Source of the DNA: Pseudacidovorax sp. | Lineage (GTDB): Bacteria; Pseudomonadota; Gammaproteobacteria; Burkholderiales; Burkholderiaceae_C | NCBI RefSeq assembly: GCF_017991995.1 | Contig: NZ_JAGOPN010000019.1 | Coordinates: 85,913-149,912, forward strand | DNA length: 64,000 nucleotides | Direction: 5' to 3' | Part shown: positions 25,921-34,831 of the stretch, one piece after another | How the letters are laid out: each line of letters opens with the position of its first letter | How positions within the stretch are numbered: position 1 is the first letter of the stretch | Program-made: the position numbers and the translations under genes | Notes under the pieces: generated by a model | The model's database searches: none | The model's input: the letters and a program-made list of their open reading frames with translations, nothing else | Told to the model about the DNA's origin: nothing

Positions 25921-26853
25921 TCAGCCCTCGACCGGCTCGATGGGCTGGCGCCGCTCGCGCACCGTCAGCCAGGCGCCGCCGGCGCCGCACACGGCGATCA
26001 GGCCGATGCCCGCGAACGACATGCGGTCGGGCAACTGGTCGAACACCAGCCAGCCCCCCAGCATGGCGAAGCCGATCTGGGCGTAGAGAAAGGGGGTGAG
26101 GGTGGACGCGTGGGCGCGCTGGTAGGCCAGGATCAGCAGGAAGTGACCCACCGTGCCCATCAGCCCCATGAGGGCCAGCAGCGCCCAGTCCTGCCAGGCG
26201 GGCAGCGCCTGCCAGGCGAAGGGCAGGAACAGGGCCGCGATCAGCGTGCCCACCCAGCCGGTGTAGAAGTGCAGCGTCAGCGGCTTCTCGGTGCGGGCCA
26301 GGCGGCTGGTCAGCACCTGGAACCAGGCGTTGCACACCACCAGCCCCACGGGCATGAGCACCGCCCAGCCGAAGCCCTCGCCACCCGGGCGCAGGATCAG
26401 CAGCGTGCCCACGAAGCCGCCCGCCACCAGCGCCCAGCGCAGGGCCGACACCCGCTCGCCCAGGAGCGTGGCGGCCATCAGCGTGACGGCCAGCGGCACG
26501 ACCAGCACGATGGCGGTGAATTCGGCCATGGGCATGTGGCCCAGGCTCAGATAGGCCAGCAGGCTGCTGCCCAGCAACAGCGCCCCGCGCAGCACCTGGA
26601 AGCGCGGGTGCTGCGTGCGCAGCAGCGCCGTGCCGTGCAGGGGCAGCAGGATGGCGGTGGTGGCGACAGCCTGGAAGGCATAGCGGAACCACACGGCCAT
26701 GAACACGGGCACGGTGGCCGAGGCGACCTTGGTGGTGGTGTCGAGCACCGCGAAGCAGCCCACGGCCAGCAGCAGCAGGGCCATGCCGGCCAGCGTGCGC
26801 AGCGTGTCGCTCGCGGGGACGGCACCCCGCGGGGCGCAGGCCGCGCCGGTCAC
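25921..26853 (-). CDS. EamA/DMT-family transporter
   Basis: A protein of about 310 residues has ten predicted membrane helices in two EamA repeats; an example segment is MAEFTAIVLVVPLAVTLMAA. The substrate is unknown. The GTG at 26853 overlaps the stop codon of the PHP gene (GTGA) and gives the normal family length. The longer in-frame extension inside the PHP gene would add an unlikely Pro/Ala-rich leader. Confidence 0.85.
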   Translation of the reverse strand: MTGAACAPRGAVPASDTLRTLAGMALLLLAVGCFAVLDTTTKVASATVPVFMAVWFRYAFQAVATTAILLPLHGTALLRTQHPRFQVLRGALLLGSSLLAYLSLGHMPMAEFTAIVLVVPLAVTLMAATLLGERVSALRWALVAGGFVGTLLILRPGGEGFGWAVLMPVGLVVCNAWFQVLTSRLARTEKPLTLHFYTGWVGTLIAALFLPFAWQALPAWQDWALLALMGLMGTVGHFLLILAYQRAHASTLTPFLYAQIGFAMLGGWLVFDQLPDRMSFAGIGLIAVCGAGGAWLTVRERRQPIEPVEG

Positions 26854-27707
26854 TGCACGCGGTCCGCCAGCAGGGACCAGACGGGCTGCAGGCTGGGCGA
26901 GAGAAGGGGCAGGTGCCCCAGGTCGCAATGGCTTTCGTCGGGGCTGTGGAAGTCGCTGCCGCGGGAGGCGGCCAGGCCGAACTCCTTCGCCTTGTCGGCG
27001 TATTCGACGTACTCGGCCGGCGTGTGGCTGCCGGTCACCACTTCCACCCCCTGGCCGCCGTGGCCCTTGAATTCGGTGAAGAGGGCGTATTCCTCGTTGG
27101 CGGTGAACTTGTAGCGGCCCGGGTGCGCGATGACCGCGACGCCGCCGGCATCGCGGATCCAGCGGATCGCGTCGCCCAGGCTGGCCCAGCGGTGGGGCAC
27201 GTAGCCGGGCTTGCCTTCGGTCAGGTACTTGCGGAACACCTCGGAGGTGTCGCGGCAGTGGCCCTGCTCGACCAGGAAGCGTGCGAAGTGCGTGCGTGAG
27301 ATGAGCTCGGGATTGCCGACGAAGCGCAGCGCGCCTTCGTAGGCGCCCTTGATGCCGACGCGGGCGAGCTGGTCGGCGATCTCGCGGGCACGCGGGCCAC
27401 GGCCGTTGCGGGTGTCGTACAGGCCCTGGCGCACTGCGGCGTCCTCGGCATCGAAGCCCAGGCCCACGATGTGAACCGTCTCGTTGCAGAAGGTGACGGA
27501 GATCTCGACACCGGTGAGGAAGCGCATGCCGTTGGCGCGGGCAGCTTCGGCGGCACGCTGCAGGCCGCCCACCTCGTCGTGGTCCGTCAGGGCCCAGAGC
27601 TGGACGCCGTTGGCCGCAGCGCGGGCGGCCAGCTCTTCGGGCGTCAGCGTGCCGTCCGAGACCACGGAGTGGCAGTGAAGGTCGGCGTTGAGGTCGTTAT
27701 CGAACAC
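26850..27707 (-). CDS. PHP-domain phosphoesterase (TrpH/RNase AM-like)
   Basis: The protein of about 285 residues has a PHP active site read as DLHCHSVVSDGTL, LTDHDEVGG, GVEIS, AHPGRY and SRGSDFHSP. Such proteins hydrolyse 3',5'-nucleoside bisphosphates or trim 5' ends of RNA. A GTG at 27707 is used because the fold begins eight residues later and the upstream in-frame residues look non-coding. The reading frame then overlaps the transporter gene downstream. Confidence 0.88.
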   Translation of the reverse strand: MFDNDLNADLHCHSVVSDGTLTPEELAARAAANGVQLWALTDHDEVGGLQRAAEAARANGMRFLTGVEISVTFCNETVHIVGLGFDAEDAAVRQGLYDTRNGRGPRAREIADQLARVGIKGAYEGALRFVGNPELISRTHFARFLVEQGHCRDTSEVFRKYLTEGKPGYVPHRWASLGDAIRWIRDAGGVAVIAHPGRYKFTANEEYALFTEFKGHGGQGVEVVTGSHTPAEYVEYADKAKEFGLAASRGSDFHSPDESHCDLGHLPLLSPSLQPVWSLLADRVQ

Positions 27708-27872
27708 CCGTGCGATTCTAAGGACTCGGTTTCGCCATGCCCGCGCAGGGGGCGCTGGACCCGGGAACGCGCCGACCCGCTTCAACAACCCCGGAACTGA
27801 CTCGGAGTTGTCATATTTCCCAGGGGGAGGCAAGGGGAGAATCCGCGCCTGTCTGTCATCTTTTGCCTACGC

Positions 27873-28178
27873 ATGAACGCCATCAAGGAAGCCCGCCGCT
27901 ACATCGAACGCCGCCCGCCGGAAGATCCAGCGGCCCGTACGCTGGCGGCCCTCGTCCTGGCGCTGGAGACCGACCGCGGCTTCGACCTGTCCTCGCTCTA
28001 TGCGCTGGACTACAAAAGCTTCGACCTGGCCATCGAGGTGCTGCGCGACTGGCGACTGGACCGCTATTACGCGGGCAAGGCGAAGCTGTTCGACCTCTCC
28101 ATGCAGGTGCACGAGTCGCCGGAAACGCCGGTCGCCCCCGCGGCGGCGTCGTCCGCCGACGCTACTTCTTCTTCCTGA
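27873..28178 (+). CDS. Conserved small protein of unknown function
   Basis: This 101-residue cytoplasmic protein is likely helical in its first 75 residues (MNAIKEARRYIERRP; ALDYKSFDLAIEVLRDW), with an Ala/Ser/Pro-rich tail. No catalytic motif is seen. I do not recognise a named family, although the body looks like a genuine conserved domain. It is transcribed divergently from the PHP gene, and its last 17 bases overlap the end of the convergent transporter gene. The 165-base spacer before it holds no recognisable element. Confidence 0.65.
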   Translation: MNAIKEARRYIERRPPEDPAARTLAALVLALETDRGFDLSSLYALDYKSFDLAIEVLRDWRLDRYYAGKAKLFDLSMQVHESPETPVAPAAASSADATSSS

Positions 28179-29301
28179 ACGCCAGCCAGGCCGCCACGGC
28201 CGTGAAGGTGGCCACGATGGCCACCAGGTGCCAGAACCCGTGCGGGTTCTCTGCCAGCGGGATGCCCCCGACGTTCATGCCGAACAGGCCGGCCAGGATG
28301 TTGATGGGCAGGGCCAGCACCGTCACCACCGTCAGCACGAACAGGCTGCGGTTGTTGTCCTCCTGCACGCTGGCGGCGATCTCCTCCTGCAGCAGCTTCA
28401 CCCGCTCCTGCAGGCCGTGCATGTCGCGCAGCACGACCGAGAACTCCTCCGACGCATCGCGCAGCCCCTGCGCATCGGCCTCGGCCATCCAGGCCGGCGG
28501 GCGCTGCAGCAGCCGGAACAGCGCTGCCGGCTCGGGCGCCAGCAGGCGCTGAAGCCGCACCAGCACCCGCCGCATCTCGCCCAGGCGCGCGCGCTGGGCG
28601 TCGGGACGACGCGCGAGCAGCGCGTCCTCGATGGCATCGATGCGGCCGGTGACAGTGCGCACCACGCCCACCAGCACATCCGCCTGCGTGCGCATCAGCC
28701 GCTCCAGCAACTCGGTGGTGGAGCGCGGCGCCTCGCCGGTGCGCACGGCCAGGCGCAGGTCGTCCACCGAGCGCAACGGCCGCGTGCGTGCCGTGACCAC
28801 CAGCCGCGGGCCGACGCCGATCCACAGCGTGGCGATGTCCGAAGGCTCGAAGCCGAAGTCGAAATGCAGGTCGTTGATGACGGCCACCAGGGCGTCGTCG
28901 TCGCGCTCGATGCGGGTCGAATGGGTGCCCTCGCGCAGCGCCTCGTAGAAGCTGTCGGGCAGGCCGGCATGGCGCTCCAGCCAGCGCTGGGCCTGCGCAT
29001 GGCTGAGGTTGAAGTGCAGCCAGGCATAGGGCGAGGCGTCGTCCGGCTCGGCCCGGGCCGCGGCGCCGGCATGGGGGCCGGGTTCGCTGCGCGTGTTGGC
29101 GACCTCCTGCAGCCACAGCGCGGCCTCGTCCAGGTCCAGCGGGCGAGGCGGCGACGACGCCTCGCCGTCGAAGAGGTAGCCGCAGATCAAGCCGGCGGCG
29201 TCTGCGCCATGGGCGGCTGCGGCGAGCGGAGCAGGGAGCGGCAGGGGCGAGGGCACGGCGCTGGGGGCGAAAGTAGGTCTGGGATGATGTGACGTCGGCA
29301 T
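28162..29301 (-). CDS. CorA/ZntB-family metal transporter
   Basis: The 379-residue protein has a large cytoplasmic N-terminal domain and two C-terminal membrane helices separated by the signature FGMNVGGIPL (GMN motif), ending in RKKK. The overall pattern (HFNLSHAQAQRWL; TARTRPLRSVDDLR) matches ZntB-like zinc transporters better than magnesium CorA. Substrate is therefore inferred. It is divergent from ppk2. Confidence 0.88.
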   Translation of the reverse strand: MPTSHHPRPTFAPSAVPSPLPLPAPLAAAAHGADAAGLICGYLFDGEASSPPRPLDLDEAALWLQEVANTRSEPGPHAGAAARAEPDDASPYAWLHFNLSHAQAQRWLERHAGLPDSFYEALREGTHSTRIERDDDALVAVINDLHFDFGFEPSDIATLWIGVGPRLVVTARTRPLRSVDDLRLAVRTGEAPRSTTELLERLMRTQADVLVGVVRTVTGRIDAIEDALLARRPDAQRARLGEMRRVLVRLQRLLAPEPAALFRLLQRPPAWMAEADAQGLRDASEEFSVVLRDMHGLQERVKLLQEEIAASVQEDNNRSLFVLTVVTVLALPINILAGLFGMNVGGIPLAENPHGFWHLVAIVATFTAVAAWLAFRKKK

Positions 29302-29329
29302 GTCAATCCGATGACGCCGCGAGCCCCGG

Positions 29330-29348
29330 GTGTCATGGTTGCGTCATG
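29330..29348. promoter_or_regulatory. Possible PhoB box before ppk2
   Basis: Two imperfect heptamers, GTGTCAT and GCGTCAT, are spaced 11 bases apart, which is the geometry of a Pho box (CTGTCAT repeats). The linker is GC-rich rather than AT-rich, so the match is only moderate. The position, 54 bases before the ppk2 ATG, would suit phosphate control of polyphosphate metabolism. Confidence 0.35.
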
Positions 29349-29401
29349 GGGTCGCACGAGCATGTGCGGCGTTCTTGTGTCCCACTTTCCGGTGCATTGC
29401 C

Positions 29402-30325
29402 ATGCCTACTTCCGACTTCACGCCCACCGACCATGACGTGCTGATGCGCCGCATCGCCGAGGATCTGATCGACGGCTACGACGAGGAGATCGAGCTGGAG
29501 CTGGAGGACCGCGTGGTCGGCCCCGACGGCAAGCTGCAGCACGAGGAAGGCGGCCTGCCGCGCCGCACCTACTTCGAGGCGCTCTTCCGCCTGCAGGGCG
29601 AGCTGGTCAAACTGCAGGACTGGGTGCAGCACACCGGCCAGAAGGTCGTGATCCTGTTCGAGGGCCGCGACGCGGCGGGCAAGGGGGGCGTGATCAAGCG
29701 CATCACCCAGCGCCTGAATCCGCGGGTGGCCCGCGTGGCGGCCCTGCCGGCGCCCAATGACCGCGAGCGCACGCAGTGGTACTTCCAGCGCTATGTGTCG
29801 CACCTGCCGGCGGCCGGCGAGATGGTGCTGTTCGACCGCAGCTGGTACAACCGCGCCGGCGTCGAGAAGGTGATGGGCTTCTGCACCGACGACGAGCTGG
29901 AGGAGTTCTTCCGCACCGTCCCGGAGTTCGAGAAGATGCTGGTGCGCTCGGGCATCCGGCTGATCAAGTACTGGTTCTCCATCACCGACGAGGAGCAGCA
30001 TCTGCGCTTCCTCGGCCGCATCCACGATCCGCTCAAGCAGTGGAAGCTCAGCCCCATGGACCTGGAAAGCCGCCGCCGCTGGGAGGACTACACCAAGGCC
30101 AAGGAGGCGATGCTGGAGCGCACGCACATTCCCGAGGCGCCGTGGTGGGTGGTGCAGGCGGTGGACAAGAAGAAGGCGCGCCTGAACTGCATCACGCACC
30201 TGCTGGGCCAGATGCCCTACCGCGAGGTGGAGCACCCGCCCATCGCGCTGCCGGACCGGGAGCGGCATCCGGACTACTTCCGCCAGCCCGTGCCGCAGAG
30301 CATGATCGTTCCGGAGATTTATTGA
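29402..30325 (+). CDS. ppk2: Polyphosphate kinase 2
   Basis: The 307-residue single-domain PPK2 transfers phosphate between polyphosphate and nucleotides. The Walker A motif is FEGRDAAGKGG (Lys94), and the Walker B and lid region reads FDRSWYNRAGVE (Asp145). The length and single domain fit class I, which mostly phosphorylates nucleoside diphosphates; this subclass call is inferred. The N-terminal 55 residues are acidic. The start MPTSDF is chosen because the 24 upstream in-frame residues look unrelated. Confidence 0.92.
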   Translation: MPTSDFTPTDHDVLMRRIAEDLIDGYDEEIELELEDRVVGPDGKLQHEEGGLPRRTYFEALFRLQGELVKLQDWVQHTGQKVVILFEGRDAAGKGGVIKRITQRLNPRVARVAALPAPNDRERTQWYFQRYVSHLPAAGEMVLFDRSWYNRAGVEKVMGFCTDDELEEFFRTVPEFEKMLVRSGIRLIKYWFSITDEEQHLRFLGRIHDPLKQWKLSPMDLESRRRWEDYTKAKEAMLERTHIPEAPWWVVQAVDKKKARLNCITHLLGQMPYREVEHPPIALPDRERHPDYFRQPVPQSMIVPEIY

Positions 30326-30382
30326 CTCACCCCCAGGCTGCGCGCTTCGCGCTCCGCCTCCCCCTTGCAGGGGGCGCATCCT

Positions 30383-30408
30383 GCGGCCCGGCAAAGCCGG
30401 TTCCGCGG
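30383..30408. repeat. Dispersed 26-base repeat, copy A
   Basis: This 26-base sequence is identical to 33110-33135. It contains the small inverted repeat CCGGC-AAA-GCCGG. A GC hairpin (CCCCC/GGGGG, 30360-30374) lies just before it. It sits in the 267-base spacer between ppk2 and the esterase gene; no gene is seen in that spacer. Confidence 0.8.
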
Positions 30409-30592
30409 ATGCTTCGGCTTGGCCTGCTCCGCGGCCTCTCGAGCATTCGTTCGTCGGAACGCGCTGGCGGTAGGCAACGCCGCGGTGCGCCGGCCATGTC
30501 CGCAGCCGACATCGCATTGGGCCTTCGGCTGCTTGACGTCGCGCGGCGCGGGCCCAAACATGGAGCGCTTTGCTTCTTTCCAAGGCCGTGCC

Positions 30593-31618
30593 ATGCCCCG
30601 TCGTCCTCCTTCCCTCGGCCGTACTTTCGCGCGGGCCTATCAGCGGCAGTTGAAGGCCGTCACCGGCGCGATGGCGCGCGTCGGGCAGGGGGCGGCCAAA
30701 CGGGTGCGCGATGCGGCGGCGGAGAGCACGCGGCCACCGCCCGGGCCGGGCGACTGGCTGGCCGGGATCGCCTTCGCGGCCGGTGGGGCCTGCCGCTATC
30801 ACCTGTTCGTACCGCCACCGGTGCCGGGGCGGCCGGTGCGCGGGCTGCCGCTGGTGGTGATGCTGCACGGTTGCCGGCAGACGGCGCGCGACTTCGCCAT
30901 CGGATCGCGCATGAATGCGCTGGCGCGGCGCGAGGGCTTCCTGGTGCTCTATCCGCAGCAGTCGGCGCTGGCCAATCCGGAAGGCTGCTGGAACTGGTTC
31001 TCTGAACAGCGGGCCGATGTCGAGGTGGGATTGGTGCTGGCGACCATCGACCAAGCCTGCCTGCTCTACGGTGCCGACGCCTCGCGCATCGCCGTGGCGG
31101 GGCTGTCGGCCGGGGCAGGGCTGGCGGCGCGGCTCGCGATGCGCGCGCCCGAGCGACTGCAGGCCGTGATGATGCATTCGGGCGTGGCGCCCGGTGCCGC
31201 GACCTCGGCGCGGCAGGCGCTGGGGGCGATGGTGGGCCGGCGTGCGCCCGTGCTGCAACTGGCGGCCGATGGCGCGGCCATGCTGCCGCCGCTGCTGGTG
31301 GTGCAGGGTGGCCGCGACACGGTGGTGCGGCCCGCCGCCGCCCGTCTGGCCGCCGAGGTCTGGGCGCAGGCTGTCGGTGCCGAGGCCGTCGCACCCGTGA
31401 CTCTGCAGCGTGGCAAGCGTCATCCCATGCAGGTCACCGACTTCCGCCGGGGACGCGTGGTGGAGGTGCGCCTGGTGGAGATCGAGGCGCTGGGCCATGC
31501 CTGGAGCGGGGGCAGCACCCGCGGCAGCTACGCCGACCCCGCGGGGCCGGACGCGGGTCGGCTGTTCTGGGATTTCGCGCGCCGCGCCTTCGCGGCATGT
31601 ACGCCACCCGGCGTATAG
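30593..31618 (+). CDS. PHB-depolymerase-family esterase
   Basis: This alpha/beta hydrolase of about 341 residues has the oxyanion segment VMLHGCRQTARDF, nucleophile Ser in GLSAGAGL, Asp in QGGRDTVV and His in ALGHAWSGG. It belongs to the esterase-PHB group (LpqC-like), which includes polyhydroxyalkanoate depolymerases but also feruloyl and other esterases. The substrate is open. No clear signal peptide is visible; the N-terminus is basic (RTFARAYQRQLKAVT). An in-frame ATG at 30560 is an alternative start. Confidence 0.82.
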   Translation: MPRRPPSLGRTFARAYQRQLKAVTGAMARVGQGAAKRVRDAAAESTRPPPGPGDWLAGIAFAAGGACRYHLFVPPPVPGRPVRGLPLVVMLHGCRQTARDFAIGSRMNALARREGFLVLYPQQSALANPEGCWNWFSEQRADVEVGLVLATIDQACLLYGADASRIAVAGLSAGAGLAARLAMRAPERLQAVMMHSGVAPGAATSARQALGAMVGRRAPVLQLAADGAAMLPPLLVVQGGRDTVVRPAAARLAAEVWAQAVGAEAVAPVTLQRGKRHPMQVTDFRRGRVVEVRLVEIEALGHAWSGGSTRGSYADPAGPDAGRLFWDFARRAFAACTPPGV

Positions 31619-31697
31619 CCCGTCCGGGGCCCGGCAAGGAGACTCCAACCCGTTCCTTCCATCCCTTGCCAACCGAAACCCCAGGAGAAGAGCAGCC

Positions 31698-32972
31698 ATG
31701 CAACGTCGCTTCACCCTCAAGGCGCTGACCGCCAGCGTCGCCCTCGCCAGTCTCGGCGCCGCGCCCGCCTTTGCCCAGCAGGACACCATCAAGGTCGGCG
31801 TGCTGCACTCGCTGTCCGGCACCATGGCCATCTCCGAGACCGTGCTCAAGGACACGGTGCTGATGGCCATCGACGAAATCAACGCCAAGGGCGGCGTGCT
31901 GGGTAAGAAGCTTGAGCCCGTGGTGGTCGACCCCGCCTCCAACTGGCCCCTGTTCGCCGAGAAGACCAAGCAGCTGCTCGGCCAGGACAAGGTCGCCGTG
32001 ATCTTCGGCTGCTGGACCTCGGTGTCGCGCAAGTCGGTGCTGCCGGTCGTCGAAGAAATGAACGGCCTGCTGTTCTACCCCGTGCAGTACGAGGGTGAAG
32101 AGCTGTCGAAGAACGTGTTCTACACCGGCGCCGCGCCCAACCAGCAGGCCATCCCTGCCGTCGACTACCTGATGAGCAAGGAAGGCGGCGGCGCCAAGCG
32201 CTGGGTGCTGCTGGGCACCGACTACGTTTACCCCCGCACCACCAACAAGATCCTGCGCGCCTACCTGAAGAGCAAGGGCGTGGCCGACAAGGACATCGAC
32301 GAGAAGTACACCCCCTTCGGCCACAGCGACTACCAGACCATCGTCGCCGACATCAAGAAGTTCAGCCAAGGCGGCAAGACGGCCGTGGTGTCGACCATCA
32401 ACGGCGACTCCAACGTGCCCTTCTACAAGGAACTGGGCAACGCCGGCCTGAAGGCCAAGGACGTGCCGGTCGTCGCCTTCTCGGTGGGCGAAGAGGAACT
32501 GCGCGGCGTCGATACCAAGCCGCTGGTGGGCCACCTGGCCGCCTGGAACTACTTCATGAGCATCAAGAGCCCGGCCAACACCGAGTTCATCAAGAAGTGG
32601 TCCGCCTACGCCAAGGCCAAGAACATCCCCGGCCACAAGGACAAGCCGCTGACCAACGACCCGATGGAAGCCACCTACATCGGCATCAACATGTGGAAGC
32701 AGGCCGTCGAGAAGGCCAAGTCCACCGACGTGGACAAGGTCATCGCCGCCATGGCCGGTCAGACCTTCAACGCACCCTCGGGCATCGTCAGCAAGATGGA
32801 CGAGAAGAACCACCACCTGCACAAGTCGGTGTTCATCGGCGAGATCCAGGCCGACGGTCAGTTCAAGGTGGTGTGGAAGACCAAGGAGCCGGTCAAGGCC
32901 AAGCCCTGGAGCCCGTACATCGAAGGCAACGACAAGAAGAAGGACGAGCCGGACGGCAAGTCGAAAATTTGA
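31698..32972 (+). CDS. urtA: Urea ABC transporter, substrate-binding protein UrtA
   Basis: The 424-residue periplasmic protein has a signal peptide cleaved after PAFA-Q (about residue 27). The mature part (IKVGVLHSLSGTMAISET; IFGCWTSVSRKSVLPVVEE; FYPVQYEGEE) is typical of UrtA, the urea-specific branch of the Leu/Ile/Val family. AGGAGA precedes the ATG. It is separated from urtB by 266 bases filled with hairpins, which may let it be expressed above the membrane parts. Confidence 0.95.
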   Translation: MQRRFTLKALTASVALASLGAAPAFAQQDTIKVGVLHSLSGTMAISETVLKDTVLMAIDEINAKGGVLGKKLEPVVVDPASNWPLFAEKTKQLLGQDKVAVIFGCWTSVSRKSVLPVVEEMNGLLFYPVQYEGEELSKNVFYTGAAPNQQAIPAVDYLMSKEGGGAKRWVLLGTDYVYPRTTNKILRAYLKSKGVADKDIDEKYTPFGHSDYQTIVADIKKFSQGGKTAVVSTINGDSNVPFYKELGNAGLKAKDVPVVAFSVGEEELRGVDTKPLVGHLAAWNYFMSIKSPANTEFIKKWSAYAKAKNIPGHKDKPLTNDPMEATYIGINMWKQAVEKAKSTDVDKVIAAMAGQTFNAPSGIVSKMDEKNHHLHKSVFIGEIQADGQFKVVWKTKEPVKAKPWSPYIEGNDKKKDEPDGKSKI

Positions 32973-33008
32973 CCACCCCGTTTCTTGCTCACTTCGTGTA
33001 GCCGAATC

Positions 33009-33087
33009 CCCCTCAAGGGGCTGAGCCTGTACGGGCAAGGTCCGGTGGACCTTGCCCGACTGGCGAAGAGCTGCGCCACTGGCGCAG
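33009..33087. other. Hairpin cluster in the urtA-urtB spacer
   Basis: Three perfect inverted repeats lie in a row: CCCC/GGGG with loop TCAA (33009-33020), a 12-base stem CGGGCAAGGTCC/GGACCTTGCCCG with a three-base loop (33032-33058), and CTGCGCCA/TGGCGCAG (33071-33087). None is followed by a T-run, so they look more like mRNA-stabilising or attenuating structures than simple terminators. Confidence 0.7.
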
Positions 33088-33109
33088 CGCGGTCTGCAAG
33101 ACCACCCCG

Positions 33110-33135
33110 GCGGCCCGGCAAAGCCGGTTCCGCGG
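33110..33135. repeat. Dispersed 26-base repeat, copy B
   Basis: It is identical over 26 bases to 30383-30408 and in the same orientation. It follows the hairpin cluster in the urtA-urtB spacer. As in copy A, a small C/G hairpin lies upstream, which suggests a composite repeat unit. Confidence 0.8.
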
Positions 33136-33238
33136 GTGCGTGCGAACGGGCTTCGCTTCGCTTGCCCTGAGCTCATGGGCGCACAGGCTCGATCTTGCTT
33201 GTCGGGATCGGGCCTTTTCTTTGGATGTCGAGGACGAC

Positions 33239-34831
33239 GTGAAAACACCTCTTCGCTTGTTCATGCAGCTGGCGTTCCTCGCCCTGCTGATGCTGGCCGG
33301 GCCGGCCAGGGCGCTGACGGCCGACGAGGCCCTGGCCATGGCCTCGGGCGATGCCGAAAGCCGCATCGCGGCCATCAACAAGGCCGTGGCCGTGGCCGAC
33401 GAGAAGACCAAGGCCTTCCTGCAGGCCCTGGTGGACGAGGCGGTGAAGTTCACCGACAAGCAGGCCTTCCTCATGAAGGACGACAAGGGCTACGACCCGG
33501 TCACCGGCGCCGAGGTGAAGGTGCCGGCCGAGGCCGAGGACGTCGTCAACAACAACCTGATGCGCGGCGCGCTCGATGCTGCGCAGGCCGCGTTGCAGCT
33601 CACCAGCCCCGACGAAGCCGTGCGGCTGGAAGCGGCCGAGGCGCTGTTCAAGGAGCCCGACGAATCGCGCGTGCCGCTGATCGAGAAGGCCCTGGCCGCC
33701 GAGCAGAGCGCCAAGGTCAAGGCCAAGCTGATGCTGGTGCGCGATGCCTCCATGCTCTCCAGCGCGGACGCCGCCAAGCGCCTGGCTGCCGCCAAGGCCC
33801 TCGGCGACAACAAGAACCCGGACACCAAGCTGCTGCTCAACCAGCGCCTGGCCGACGAGACCGACCCGCAGGTCAAGGCCGCCATCCAGGCCAGCATTGC
33901 CGCCATCGACGGCGCGCTGGTGTGGGGCGACCGGCTGGGCGTGATCTTCAGCGGCATCAGCCTCGGCTCGGTGCTGCTATTGGCGGCGCTAGGCCTGGCC
34001 ATCACCTACGGCCTGATGGGCGTGATCAACATGGCCCATGGCGAGCTGATGATGATCGGCGCCTATGCCACCTATGTGATGCAGGGCGTGTTCCAGCGCT
34101 TCCTGCCCGAGTCGATGTTCGGCTGGTACCTGGTGGCGGCCATCCCCGTGTCTTTCATGGCCTCGGCCCTGGTGGGTGCGGTGCTGGAGCGGGGCGTGAT
34201 CCGCTTCCTTTACGGCCGGCCGCTGGAGACGCTGCTGGCCACCTGGGGCATCAGCCTGATGCTGCAGCAGCTGGTGCGCACGATCTTCGGCGCGCAGAAC
34301 GTGGGCGTGGAGAACCCCGGCTGGATGAGCGGCGGGCTGGAAGTGCTCTCCAACCTCGTGCTGCCCTGGAACCGCATCGGCATCATCATCTTCGCGGGCC
34401 TCGTGCTGGCGGCCATGGCCTGGCTCATCGGCCGCACGCGCCTGGGCCTCTTCGTGCGCGGCGTGACGCAGAACCGGCCCATCGCCTCCTGCATGGGCGT
34501 GAACACGGCGCGGGTGGACACCTATGCCTTCGCGCTGGGCTCGGGCATCGCCGGCCTGGCCGGCTGCGCGCTCAGCCAGATCGGCAACGTGGGCCCCGAC
34601 CTGGGTCAGAGCTACATCGTCGACAGCTTCATGGTGGTGGTGATGGGTGGCGTGGGCCAGCTGGCCGGCACCGTGTACGCAGCGCTGGGCCTGGGCGTGC
34701 TCAACAAGTTCATCGAGGGCTGGGCGGGCGCGGTGCTGGCCAAGATCGCCATCCTGGTCTTCATCATCGTGTTCATCCAGAAGCGGCCGCAAGGCATTTT
34801 CGCCATCAAGGGCCGGAGTGCAGAAGCATGA
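33239..34831 (+). CDS. urtB: Urea ABC transporter permease UrtB
   Basis: The 530-residue protein has a signal peptide (about 1-26), a periplasmic helical-repeat domain of about 200 residues, typical of UrtB, and then about eight membrane helices with GVINMAHGELMMIGAYATY. It forms the urea channel with UrtC. The GTG at 33239 has AGGA at good spacing and gives the full signal peptide; an ATG at 33263 is possible. The stop overlaps the urtC start (ATGA). Confidence 0.93.
   Translation: MKTPLRLFMQLAFLALLMLAGPARALTADEALAMASGDAESRIAAINKAVAVADEKTKAFLQALVDEAVKFTDKQAFLMKDDKGYDPVTGAEVKVPAEAEDVVNNNLMRGALDAAQAALQLTSPDEAVRLEAAEALFKEPDESRVPLIEKALAAEQSAKVKAKLMLVRDASMLSSADAAKRLAAAKALGDNKNPDTKLLLNQRLADETDPQVKAAIQASIAAIDGALVWGDRLGVIFSGISLGSVLLLAALGLAITYGLMGVINMAHGELMMIGAYATYVMQGVFQRFLPESMFGWYLVAAIPVSFMASALVGAVLERGVIRFLYGRPLETLLATWGISLMLQQLVRTIFGAQNVGVENPGWMSGGLEVLSNLVLPWNRIGIIIFAGLVLAAMAWLIGRTRLGLFVRGVTQNRPIASCMGVNTARVDTYAFALGSGIAGLAGCALSQIGNVGPDLGQSYIVDSFMVVVMGGVGQLAGTVYAALGLGVLNKFIEGWAGAVLAKIAILVFIIVFIQKRPQGIFAIKGRSAEA

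Noticed and set aside
33052..34827. A 1002-residue plus-strand frame ending in urtC
   Set aside because: The first two thirds are urtB read out of frame. The urtC ATG at 34828 overlaps the urtB stop.
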